Of a DNA stretch of 64,000 nt, positions 6,185-13,645 are shown in pieces. The position numbers and the translations under genes were made by a program. Source of the stretch: Bacillota bacterium (GTDB lineage: Bacteria; Bacillota; Clostridia; Clostridiales; Clostridiaceae); assembly GCA_021781745.1 (NCBI GenBank), contig JAJXWH010000016.1, positions 1 through 64,000 on the forward strand, given 5' to 3'. The notes beneath the pieces are model-generated. The model saw only the letters and a list, made by a program, of their open reading frames with translations, made no database searches and was not told the DNA's origin. Each line of letters begins with the position of its first letter. Position 1 is the stretch's first letter.

Positions 6185-8746
6185 ATGAAAAATAAAAATT
6201 TTAAAATCGTGGTGTCAGGTGACATATGTATAAATGCGCTGCAATGGGTAACATATCCTAAGATTAATAACGGATTAAACTGGCAGGCACATTTAAATAT
6301 TCATAATACTTTAAAACCAGGAGAAGCATTGCTTTTATCAAAACTTGTGGAATTCTCGACAGGGGCATCTGTACTTGCTCCACAAATACGTGATATAGAA
6401 GGGGTTTGGCAAAGAGAGTTTCTTAGTTCCACTGTAGAGTTAGATGTTTTTCCTAAATTCAGTGATAAAAATAATGGTACTAAAGTTTATAGAATAAAGC
6501 GTTTGATGGGATTTACCGAAGCTATGTCAGGAATGATAAGGCTTTTGCCTATTATGAACGATGATATGAATGCAGATATGATTATATTAGATGATGAAAA
6601 CAATGGCTTTAATTTTAGTAAAGACTTTTGGCCTTTAGCTTTAAAGTCGACTCAAACGTCACCAATTGTAGTATATAAAATGAATAATCCTATTGATACT
6701 AATGAGCTTTGGAAGCACTTGCAAAAGTTTCACAATGAAAAAACAATAGTTATTATAAACGGTGACGATTTGCGTTCAAAGGGTGTTAACATAAGTAAAA
6801 GTCTTTCGTGGGAGAGAACAGCACAAGATTTTGCTTGGCAGATTAGCAATAATCCTAATCTGGCATTTCTTTCAAAATGCCATCATCTTATAATACCTTT
6901 TGGTCTTGAAGGTGCAATCTATTATAGAAATGATAGTGCACCTGAAACTAGGTTATTTTTTCTACCCTATGGATTTGAAGGGAGTTTGGTTAAAGATTCA
7001 CAAGGCAAAATGATTGGACTTACTTCTTGTTTTGTGGCAGGTCTTGCAAGTGCAATTGTTTCCGGAAGTCAAGATAATGAAGAATTATACGAGTCAATAG
7101 GTAGTGGAATACGCAAAGGAATTGTTTCGGCCCAGAAATATTATATTGAAGGTTTTGGAGAGAATATCAAGGAATATTCATATCCTAATTCTTTAATATT
7201 TATGGAAAATGAAGATGATTTTGTACAGAAGGAGCATGTACAAGACGTGCTAGTTCCTATTTCGCATAATTCTAATTGTCGTTCTTGTTGGTATATCTTA
7301 AAGGACAAAAGTTCTGCAAATTTAGCTGAAATAGCTTATGATATAGTCAAAAACGGGGTGAGAAGTGCTTTGCAATCTATTCCGATAGCAAAATTTGGAA
7401 GTTTAACAACAGTGGATAAAACCGAAATAGAAAGTTATAGGAGTATCAAGAATCTTATGCTGGAATACATATCCACTAAAAATACCGTTAGACCTCTTTC
7501 AATTGCAGTATTTGGTACGCCAGGCTCAGGGAAATCTTTTGGTATAGTTGAAGTGGCTAACAGCATAGCATCAAATTTAATTAAAAAGCTGGATTTTAAT
7601 TTGTCTCAATTTAGATCACCAGTAGATTTAGTTAACGCCTTTCATAAAGTCAGAGATATTGTACTGGAGGGGAAAATCCCGTTAGTGTTTTTTGATGAAT
7701 TTGATTCTGCCCTTGAAGGAAAACTTGGATGGTTAAAATATTTTTTAGCACCTATGCAGGATGGAGTATTTAGAGAAGGCGATTCTATTCATCCTATAGG
7801 GAAGGCTATATTTGTATTTGCTGGTGGAACAAGTAGCACATTTAAAGAATTCTGTGGAGAAGATTTTGAAGATAAAAATGACCAAAAAAAGTTTTTTATT
7901 GAGTTTAAAGGAGCTAAAGGACCTGATTTTATAAGCCGATTAAGAGGTTATGTAAATATCTTAGGCCCTAATCAAACTGATGAGAAATGGGATCATTTAT
8001 TTATAATTAGAAGAGCAATGCTGCTACGTTCACTATTAGAACGTAAGGTATCACATCTTATTAATGAAGCTGGGGAAGCTCAAATTGATGATGGGGTACT
8101 TCGAGCATTACTTAAAATAAAGAGATATAAACATGAATCAAGATCTATGGAAGCAATAATGGAAATGAGCATGCTTACCAATGCAAAAAAGTGGGAACAA
8201 TCACATTTGCCATCTAAAGAACAATTAAAGCTGCATGTAGATGAAGAACAATTTCTGCGTCATTTAATGCATGATGCATTCTATAGTGAAAAAATTGAAA
8301 ATCTTGCAAAGTCTATATATGAGCATAATAAAGATAAAAATTTAGATAATATAATTCCATGGCATGAACTTAGTGAAGAATTTAAAGATTCCATTAGGCA
8401 TCAAGCAAAAAATATTCCTAATGATTTACTTAAAATCAACTATGATGTTATATCTGTTAAAGAAAGTGAGCCATTTATAGAATTTACAGCTAAGGAATTA
8501 GAAATTTTAGCTAAGAATCAACATACGAGTTGGTATAAGTATAAGAAAAAATTGGGTTGGAAGTATGGGGAGGTTAAAGATAATATCCAAAAAACTAATC
8601 CTGCCGTTGTGAATTGGGATAACTTATCAGACCATAAGAAAAAAGAGATATATGAAATGGTAAAAGCTTGGCCAGAAATACTAGCAAAAGAGAACTTTAA
8701 AATAGAAAGATTAAAATTTTTGTGTTACTGTGAAACTCAATCTTGA
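6185..8746 (+). CDS. AAA-family ATPase with PfkB-like N-domain and C-terminal RyR domain
   Basis: An 853-residue cytoplasmic protein in three parts. Residues 1-330 resemble a ribokinase/PfkB fold: VVSGDICIN at the start, SWERTAQDFAWQI near 210, and GLTSCFVAGLASA at 278-290, where active kinases have GAGD; the catalytic aspartate appears lost. Residues 430-620 are an AAA ATPase with Walker A GTPGSGKS (444-451), Walker B VFFDEFD (D504, E505) and VFAGGTSS as likely sensor 1. Residues about 770-845 are an RyR domain (NQHTSWYKYKKKLGWKYGEV, then LSDHKKKEIYEM). Bacterial RyR domains occur in predicted nucleotide-signal and conflict systems. The function is unknown. AAGGAG precedes the ATG. It follows the MCP-like gene and shares its promoter by inference. 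Confidence 0.75.
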   Translation: MKNKNFKIVVSGDICINALQWVTYPKINNGLNWQAHLNIHNTLKPGEALLLSKLVEFSTGASVLAPQIRDIEGVWQREFLSSTVELDVFPKFSDKNNGTKVYRIKRLMGFTEAMSGMIRLLPIMNDDMNADMIILDDENNGFNFSKDFWPLALKSTQTSPIVVYKMNNPIDTNELWKHLQKFHNEKTIVIINGDDLRSKGVNISKSLSWERTAQDFAWQISNNPNLAFLSKCHHLIIPFGLEGAIYYRNDSAPETRLFFLPYGFEGSLVKDSQGKMIGLTSCFVAGLASAIVSGSQDNEELYESIGSGIRKGIVSAQKYYIEGFGENIKEYSYPNSLIFMENEDDFVQKEHVQDVLVPISHNSNCRSCWYILKDKSSANLAEIAYDIVKNGVRSALQSIPIAKFGSLTTVDKTEIESYRSIKNLMLEYISTKNTVRPLSIAVFGTPGSGKSFGIVEVANSIASNLIKKLDFNLSQFRSPVDLVNAFHKVRDIVLEGKIPLVFFDEFDSALEGKLGWLKYFLAPMQDGVFREGDSIHPIGKAIFVFAGGTSSTFKEFCGEDFEDKNDQKKFFIEFKGAKGPDFISRLRGYVNILGPNQTDEKWDHLFIIRRAMLLRSLLERKVSHLINEAGEAQIDDGVLRALLKIKRYKHESRSMEAIMEMSMLTNAKKWEQSHLPSKEQLKLHVDEEQFLRHLMHDAFYSEKIENLAKSIYEHNKDKNLDNIIPWHELSEEFKDSIRHQAKNIPNDLLKINYDVISVKESEPFIEFTAKELEILAKNQHTSWYKYKKKLGWKYGEVKDNIQKTNPAVVNWDNLSDHKKKEIYEMVKAWPEILAKENFKIERLKFLCYCETQS

Positions 8747-8817
8747 CATTACATTAATATATGAGAGAGATTTAACTTAAAACTGCATTTAAATATAAAG
8801 AAATTTTAATATATATT

Positions 8818-8858
8818 TGATTTAAATCACATGTTATTAAAAGTAATAAAGTTATAAT
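8818..8858 (+). promoter_or_regulatory. CRP/FNR-like box with -10, DUF2249 gene
   Basis: TGATTTAAATCA (8818-8829), 23 bp, then TATAAT (8853-8858). This is the same palindrome and the same spacing as at 5031. With one extra T it reads TTGAT-N4-ATCAC, one mismatch from the FNR-type TTGAT-N4-ATCAA. Activator identity (FNR-like, HcpR-like) is not determinable here. Confidence 0.65.
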
Positions 8859-8918
8859 AAAATCAGAAGTAACAAAAGAATTCTAGCAATTAGATAATAA
8901 ATTTAGGAGGAATCAAAT

Positions 8919-9152
8919 ATGTCAAATTTTACTGCAACTGTGGATGCTAGAAAATATGAACCAAGGGATAAGCATCCTGTTATTTTTAAAACTTTCGAAG
9001 GATTAGCATCTGGCGAAAAAATGGAACTTGTAAATGATCATGATCCGCGTCCATTGCATTATCAGTTTATAATGGAGCTACCAGAAATATTTGAATGGGA
9101 ATACTTGGAACAAGGCCCTGAGGTATGGAGAGTTGCAATTACAAAGAAATAA
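8919..9152 (+). CDS. DUF2249 domain protein
   Basis: A 77-residue single-domain protein. The signature ELVNDHDPRPLHYQF, followed by FEWEYLEQGPEVWRVAI, is diagnostic for DUF2249, small proteins often found beside hemerythrin, NO-handling and denitrification genes. A GGAGG ribosome site sits 9 bp before the ATG. It has its own FNR-like promoter (8818-8858) and its own terminator, so it is a monocistronic unit within the redox block. Biochemical function is unknown; association with nitrosative or oxygen stress is inferred from the family context and from the flavodiiron genes next door. Confidence 0.85.
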   Translation: MSNFTATVDARKYEPRDKHPVIFKTFEGLASGEKMELVNDHDPRPLHYQFIMELPEIFEWEYLEQGPEVWRVAITKK

Positions 9153-9157
9153 ATTTT

Positions 9158-9201
9158 TTAAAAGGATGCCTTAGATATCGATCTGAGTCATCTTTTTTTA
9201 T
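9158..9201 (+). terminator. Intrinsic terminator after DUF2249 gene
   Basis: AGGATG pairs with CATCTT, with an inner TTAGA/TCTGA stem, followed by TTTTTTTA at about 9192-9200. Confidence 0.6.
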
Positions 9202-9310
9202 TTACAAGAAAATATTCTTTGAAATGTTAAAGGTTTATTTCTCTTTCAATTTTATATTATGAATGCTTATTTTCGGGGTTTGGCAATTCTTCTAAGTATA
9301 ATCTAACAGA

Positions 9311-9345
9311 AAACTGCATATATTAAGGTTTGAATTATGCAGTTT
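9311..9345. promoter_or_regulatory. Inverted repeat upstream of first flavodiiron gene
   Basis: AAACTGCATA (9311-9320) and its exact reverse complement (9336-9345) are separated by 15 bp and lie 43 bp before the ATG at 9389. It could be an operator or a leader hairpin. This gene lacks the 12-bp FNR-like box seen at its neighbours. Confidence 0.4.
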
Positions 9346-9388
9346 ATAGAAGTTGTGAAGTGGAATTTAACTAATAGGAGGAATTAGC

Positions 9389-10579
9389 ATGAAGGAACTT
9401 AGAAATGGAGTATATTGGGTTGGGGCTACTGACTGGGTAGTAAGGAATATTCATGGAAATGAATTATCTACCCATAGAGGAAGTACATATAATTCATATC
9501 TTATTAAAGATGAGAAAACTGTTCTTATAGACACTGTGTGGGAACCCTTAACTGATATATTTCTTAAAAATTTAAGAGAGGTAACTGATATATCAAAGAT
9601 TGACTACGTGGTTATGAATCATGGAGAACCTGATCATTCAGGAGCGCTACCTGCATTAATGGAGTATATTCCTAATGTACCAGTTTTTGTTTCCCCAAAA
9701 GGTTTAGAGTCAATACAAAAGCATTATCATAAGGAATGGAATTTTAAGGTTGTTTCTACAGGGGATAAAATAAATATAGGAAAAAATGAACTTGTATTTA
9801 TAGAGGCACCTATGCTTCATTGGCCTGATAGCATGTTTACATATCTTACTGGGGAAAATATATTGTTTTCTAATGATGCCTTTGGACAGCATTATGCCTC
9901 TTCAGGTATTTTTAATGACGAAGTAGATGAAGCAGAAGTTAATCAAGAAGCTCTTAAATATTACGCTAATATACTCACTCCTTTCAGTAGACTAGTTACC
10001 AAAAAAATAGATGAACTTAAAAAACTTGGAGTACCTGTAGACATGATAGCTCCAGCTCATGGCATAATTTGGAGAAAAGATCCTATGGCGATAGTGGAAA
10101 AATATTACGAATGGGCAGCCGGAAAATCAAATAAAAGTGTAGTAGTTGCATATAACTCAATGTGGGGAGCTACCCATAAAATGGCTGAATTTATAGGTAA
10201 AGGCATAGGAGAAGCAGGAGTCGAATATAAACTATTCAATGTTGCTACTTCAGATAAAAGTGATATATTGGCTGAAGTTTTTAAAGCAAAGGGAATAATA
10301 CTTGGATCATCAACGGTTAATAATGGGCTCTTAACTTCATTATTACCTCTTATTGAAGACTTAATTGGACTAAAATTTAATAATAAAGCAGGTGCTGCTT
10401 TTGGCAGCTATGGATGGAGTGGAGAATCAACAGACATTCTTACAGATTATCTAACAAAAGCTAGAATTAAAGTTATTGATAAGGGATTAAAATTGAAATA
10501 CATGCCTAGTGATAGCGAATTAGAAGAGTGTATAACCTTTGGTAAAAATTTTGCACAGAAGATATTAGAAGAATTTTAA
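9389..10579 (+). CDS. fprA: Flavodiiron protein (NO/O2 reductase)
   Basis: A 396-residue class A flavodiiron protein. The N-terminal metallo-beta-lactamase-like domain (1-250) carries the diiron ligands in MNHGEPDHSG (H78, E80, D82, H83), H144 in MLHWPDS, D163 in FSNDAFGQHY, and a late histidine in APAHGIIW. The C-terminal flavodoxin domain (about 255-396) has the FMN loop YNSMWGATHKMA and GSYGWSGEST. Such enzymes reduce O2 to water or NO to N2O in the cytoplasm, using rubredoxin or similar donors, and protect anaerobes. GGAGG lies 8 bp before the ATG. A second, divergent paralogue lies opposite at 10719-11951. Specificity for O2 versus NO cannot be read from the sequence. Confidence 0.92.
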   Translation: MKELRNGVYWVGATDWVVRNIHGNELSTHRGSTYNSYLIKDEKTVLIDTVWEPLTDIFLKNLREVTDISKIDYVVMNHGEPDHSGALPALMEYIPNVPVFVSPKGLESIQKHYHKEWNFKVVSTGDKINIGKNELVFIEAPMLHWPDSMFTYLTGENILFSNDAFGQHYASSGIFNDEVDEAEVNQEALKYYANILTPFSRLVTKKIDELKKLGVPVDMIAPAHGIIWRKDPMAIVEKYYEWAAGKSNKSVVVAYNSMWGATHKMAEFIGKGIGEAGVEYKLFNVATSDKSDILAEVFKAKGIILGSSTVNNGLLTSLLPLIEDLIGLKFNNKAGAAFGSYGWSGESTDILTDYLTKARIKVIDKGLKLKYMPSDSELEECITFGKNFAQKILEEF

Positions 10580-10640
10580 ATATTAATAATTAACTTAAAT
10601 AATTTAAAACATACATTAAATAAAATAGTGTTATATTTGA

Positions 10641-10704
10641 TACTCAAAGAACCTTATGAGAGTAAGGCAGTCTTTTGCTTAATCTCATAAGGTCCTTTGA
10701 GTGA
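10641..10704. terminator. Bidirectional terminator between convergent flavodiiron genes
   Basis: TACTCAAAG-AACCTTATGAGA on the left pairs with TCTCATAAGGTCCTTTGAGT on the right around a 20-nt loop. The structure is symmetric and can stop transcription from both sides. Confidence 0.75.
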
Positions 10705-10718
10705 TATTTATGATTATT

Positions 10719-11951
10719 TTAAATTGCTCCAAGTAGTAGGTCAGAAGTATAAGTAACTATTCTATCAATGTTTTTTAGGTTGTCTTCTTTTAATGAAAAT
10801 CTAATTCTTAGAGGTAATTCTATATCAGTCATACCAGTAGATTTAATTGTATCAGAAGTATTTAATACTTTTAAACTAGTTTCATTTAAATAGTCTTGTA
10901 CAACCTCTATGGCTTCTCCACTCCAGCCATAAGAACCAAATGCTGCACCTAGCTTGTTTTCTAAGTTTAGATTTTTAAGAGTTTTTAGCACCTCTTCCAT
11001 ATTTCCAATCATATCACCATATCTAGTTGAACTGCCAAAGAAGATTGTATCAGCTTCATTAATAGCATTTATTATATCTTCCATTGGAACTTTATTTACA
11101 TCTATAAGTTCTGAAGTTATATTTTGATCTTCAAACTTCTCTTTAAAAATACCAGCAATTTTTTTTGTACTACCTGTCATAGTAGCGTATAGAATAAGTG
11201 CTTTTTTATTTAACCCTGTATTTTGGCTCATATTATCATAAATATCTATAAAGCTTTGAACTTCATCTCTAATGATAAATCCGTGAGATGGGGCTATCAT
11301 CTTTATATCTAAATTTTTGATTTTTTTAATCATTTCTTGCACATATTTTCTATGAGGATGCATTATTAATTTATAATAAGTGATAAAGTCTTCCTTTATA
11401 TTGTCTTGAGCTAAATCATTAAAGTATTCATAATTGGCTACATGAGTACTGAAAATATCGCAAGGAAATAAAATTTTATTATCTTCACAATAAGTTATCA
11501 TAGTTTCTTCAGTATGAAGATATGGTGTTTGTATGAATTTAAGAATTTTGCCGCCTATATCTAAAGTATCACCATCATTTACAACTAAAAATTCTCTATT
11601 ATGGAGTCTGTACATTTCTTTAAGTTCATTTACAGCTGGCTCTGTGCATACAATTACAGCGTTTTTCGCTTTAGATGCTAAGCTTCCAAGAGCTCCGGAA
11701 TGATCAGGCTCTGTATGATTAATAACAATGTATTTAATTCTATCAAGTTCGATTAAATTACTTAAGTTCTGCACAAATTCTCTTCCAAAGCTTATATCAA
11801 CAGTATCAATGACTGTAGCCTTTTCAGTCATTAATAAATAACTGTTATAAGTAGTTCCTTTAGTTAAAGTCAATCTATGAAAAGGCACATCTCTATCATC
11901 TACCTTACCAACCCAAAATATATTTTTACATAACATAATATTTTGTTCCAT
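10719..11951 (-). CDS. Flavodiiron protein, second paralogue
   Basis: A 410-residue class A flavodiiron protein, only distantly similar to the one at 9389. Diiron ligands are visible in INHTEPDHSG (H79, E81, D83, H84), LHTEETM and FPCDIFSTHVAN, and the late histidine in APSHGFI. The flavodoxin domain has LYATMTGSTKKIA and GSYGWSGEAIEV. It should reduce O2 or NO like its neighbour; having two may reflect division of labour between the gases. AGGGTTTT-type spacing before the ATG is modest (GGAGGG at 11963-11968 on the minus strand). Its promoter at 12071-12031 carries the 12-bp FNR-like palindrome with the same 23-bp spacing as the MCP, DUF2249 and flavodoxin promoters. Confidence 0.9.
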   Translation of the reverse strand: MEQNIMLCKNIFWVGKVDDRDVPFHRLTLTKGTTYNSYLLMTEKATVIDTVDISFGREFVQNLSNLIELDRIKYIVINHTEPDHSGALGSLASKAKNAVIVCTEPAVNELKEMYRLHNREFLVVNDGDTLDIGGKILKFIQTPYLHTEETMITYCEDNKILFPCDIFSTHVANYEYFNDLAQDNIKEDFITYYKLIMHPHRKYVQEMIKKIKNLDIKMIAPSHGFIIRDEVQSFIDIYDNMSQNTGLNKKALILYATMTGSTKKIAGIFKEKFEDQNITSELIDVNKVPMEDIINAINEADTIFFGSSTRYGDMIGNMEEVLKTLKNLNLENKLGAAFGSYGWSGEAIEVVQDYLNETSLKVLNTSDTIKSTGMTDIELPLRIRFSLKEDNLKNIDRIVTYTSDLLLGAI

Positions 11952-12030
11952 AATATAAAACCCTCCATCTGTTAATTTATTTTATTTATTTTTTTAATTA
12001 ATTTACTAAGTTGTTGTTTTCTATGGCTTT

Positions 12031-12071
12031 ATTTTATAGCTATTTAATTAATTAAAATATGATTTAAATCA
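12031..12071 (-). promoter_or_regulatory. CRP/FNR-like box with -10, second flavodiiron gene
   Basis: Read on the minus strand: TGATTTAAATCA (12071-12060), 23 bp, then TAAAAT (12036-12031). It is the third instance of the spacing-locked motif and drives the gene starting at 11951. Confidence 0.6.
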
Positions 12072-12161
12072 AATATTTATTATTTTATATAAAGATAAAA
12101 GTTCGTAATATTTTAGGCTTATTACGCTATTAAGGGAAAAATGAAAATATTTATTTGGATT

Positions 12162-12202
12162 TGATTTGAATCACATTTTATTAGAATTGATAAAGCTATA
12201 AT
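12162..12202 (+). promoter_or_regulatory. CRP/FNR-like box with -10, flavodoxin gene
   Basis: TGATTTGAATCA (12162-12173; one base off the perfect palindrome), 23 bp, then TATAAT (12197-12202). Alignment with the promoter at 8818 also shows shared TTATTA and AATAAAG/GATAAAG positions between box and -10. Confidence 0.65.
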
Positions 12203-12258
12203 AATGTCAAAGGATAAATAAAAAACCTCAAAAATAGAAAGAGTTAGGAGGAAATTAT

Positions 12259-12681
12259 ATGAAGATTATATACTTTAGTCAAACTGGAAATACAGAAAAG
12301 ATGGCAAACTTAATATTACAAGGAATAGAAGCAGAAGGTAAAAAAGCTGAATTACTTGAAGTGTCATCAGTAACCCTTAATGATATTAAAGATGAAGAGA
12401 TTCTTATTTTAGGGTGTTCCGCTTATGGATCTGAAGAATTGGATGAAAACGAAATGGAACCATTTGTAAAATCTTTAGAAGGAAATATAGCAGGGAAAAA
12501 AGCAGCGCTTTTTGGTTCATATGGATGGGGCGATGGTGAATGGATGGCAGAATGGGAAAAGAGAATGGAATCATATGGAGCTATATTAATAAATGAAGGC
12601 TTAACAGTACAAGAATCCCCAGAGGGTGAAGATGAAGAAAGATGTATAGACTTTGGAAAATTAATAGCAAAATCAGAATAA
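12259..12681 (+). CDS. Short-chain flavodoxin
   Basis: A 140-residue flavodoxin. The phosphate loop is at residues 6-13 (FSQTGNTEKMA), with CSAYGSEELDE near 55 and GSYGWGDGEWMAEWEKRM near 87 for the isoalloxazine loops. It is an acidic, cytosolic one-electron carrier that can replace ferredoxin and could feed the adjacent flavodiiron enzymes. AGGAGG lies 9 bp before the ATG. It is monocistronic: an FNR-like promoter at 12162-12202 and a terminator at 12693-12718. Confidence 0.92.
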   Translation: MKIIYFSQTGNTEKMANLILQGIEAEGKKAELLEVSSVTLNDIKDEEILILGCSAYGSEELDENEMEPFVKSLEGNIAGKKAALFGSYGWGDGEWMAEWEKRMESYGAILINEGLTVQESPEGEDEERCIDFGKLIAKSE

Positions 12682-12692
12682 CAAGAACCAGC

Positions 12693-12718
12693 AAATAAGG
12701 AGAGCAATCTCCTTATTT
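12693..12718 (+). terminator. Intrinsic terminator after flavodoxin
   Basis: AAATAAGGAGA (12693-12703) pairs perfectly with TCTCCTTATTT (12708-12718) across a 4-nt loop. Confidence 0.7.
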
Positions 12719-12757
12719 AGTTCATGTAATAGGTATTAATTATTTTCAAAATCCATC

Positions 12758-12814
12758 TTGACATTGTAAACGATAGTGATAGAATAAAAACATAACTACC
12801 ATACAAGTATGGTA
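12758..12814 (+). promoter_or_regulatory. Hexuronate cluster promoter: -35/-10, cre-like site, operator
   Basis: TTGACA (12758-12763), 16 bp, TAGAAT (12780-12785). Between them lies TGTAAACGATAGTG (12765-12778), which matches a catabolite-responsive (cre) half consensus TGTAAACG. Just downstream, TACCATAC-AA-GTATGGTA (12797-12814) is a perfect 18-bp palindrome of the kind bound by FCD-type GntR regulators. A repressor there would block transcription start. CcpA and autoregulatory control are inferred. Confidence 0.6.
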
Positions 12815-12840
12815 ATTGCAAAATAAAGGAGAAATATTAA

Positions 12841-13512
12841 ATGACTTCGGAGTTAAATAAGAATACAACAAGTAAAACTATTTATTATAAACTTAGAGAA
12901 GAAATTATTAATTTATACCTTGAGCCTGGGACTAGCATCTCTGAAAAAGAACTTTCAGAAAAATATAGCGTAAGTAGAACTCCAGTAAGAGAAGCGCTTG
13001 TTCGTTTAGCTCAAGAAGGGTTAGTACATATTTATCCTCAAAGAGGAACGATTGTATCTTTAATTGATTTATCTGCAGTTGAAGAAGGAAGATTTTTGCG
13101 TGAACACTTAGAAAGAGCTGTAATAAAAGAAGCTTGTAAAGAATTTTCACAAGAGAATATATTAGCTTTAGAAATGAATTTAAAATTTCAAAAAATGTAT
13201 ATGGAAAATCAGGATTATAAAAAATTGTTTGATGCTGATGAAGAATTTCACAAGATAATTTTTGAAGGCTGTAACAAAAAGAGGGTATGGAATAGTATCA
13301 ATGATGGTAGTACTGAATTTCAAAGAATTCGTGTACTAAGGTTAGTATCAAACAATAGCTGGGATAATATTTATGAGCAGCATAAAGAGATTTACAATGC
13401 GATTAAAAATAAGAATCCAGAAAGAGCGGAAGAATTAATGAAAGAACATTTGAATATGGTTATCTTTGATAAAAATCAAATAAAAGAAGTTTATCCAAAC
13501 TATTTTAAATAA
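12841..13512 (+). CDS. GntR-family (FCD) regulator of hexuronate genes
   Basis: A 223-residue regulator. The N-terminal winged helix (residues 10-75) has IINLYLEPGTSISEKELSEK and SVSRTPVREALVRLAQEG. The C-terminal FCD ligand domain (about 85-210) has FLREHLERAVI, DEEFHKIIFEGCNK and EHKEIYNAI-like helices with the usual metal-binding Asp/His pattern (D and H in DADEEFH, H in EQHKEI). It opens a cluster with uxuA, uxuB and uxaC, so a UxuR/ExuR-like response to glucuronate, galacturonate or fructuronate is likely. It probably binds the palindrome at 12797-12814. AAGGAG lies just before the ATG. Confidence 0.85.
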   Translation: MTSELNKNTTSKTIYYKLREEIINLYLEPGTSISEKELSEKYSVSRTPVREALVRLAQEGLVHIYPQRGTIVSLIDLSAVEEGRFLREHLERAVIKEACKEFSQENILALEMNLKFQKMYMENQDYKKLFDADEEFHKIIFEGCNKKRVWNSINDGSTEFQRIRVLRLVSNNSWDNIYEQHKEIYNAIKNKNPERAEELMKEHLNMVIFDKNQIKEVYPNYFK

Positions 13513-13581
13513 TTAATACTAAAGCTTTTGTTAAGGAGGTGATGTTTGGATAAAAAGCAAAATTTAAATTGATTAGCTATC

Positions 13582-13595
13582 CATGTAACTACATG
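13582..13595. promoter_or_regulatory. Small palindrome before uxuA
   Basis: CATGTA-AC-TACATG is a 14-bp palindrome 50 bp upstream of uxuA. It differs from the operator at 12797 and may be unrelated. Nearby, at 13533-13544, an isolated strong ribosome site (AAGGAGGTGATG) is followed only by a three-codon frame. Confidence 0.25.
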
Positions 13596-13645
13596 CAGAA
13601 GTTAATATGTTGAAAACAAAGTAAAATAGCAGGAGGGATATAACA

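Noticed and set aside
13533-13556. Strong ribosome site followed by a three-codon frame (ATG TTT GGA TAA)
   Set aside because: Spacing is too short and the peptide too small; probably a relic or chance, with no sign of attenuation.
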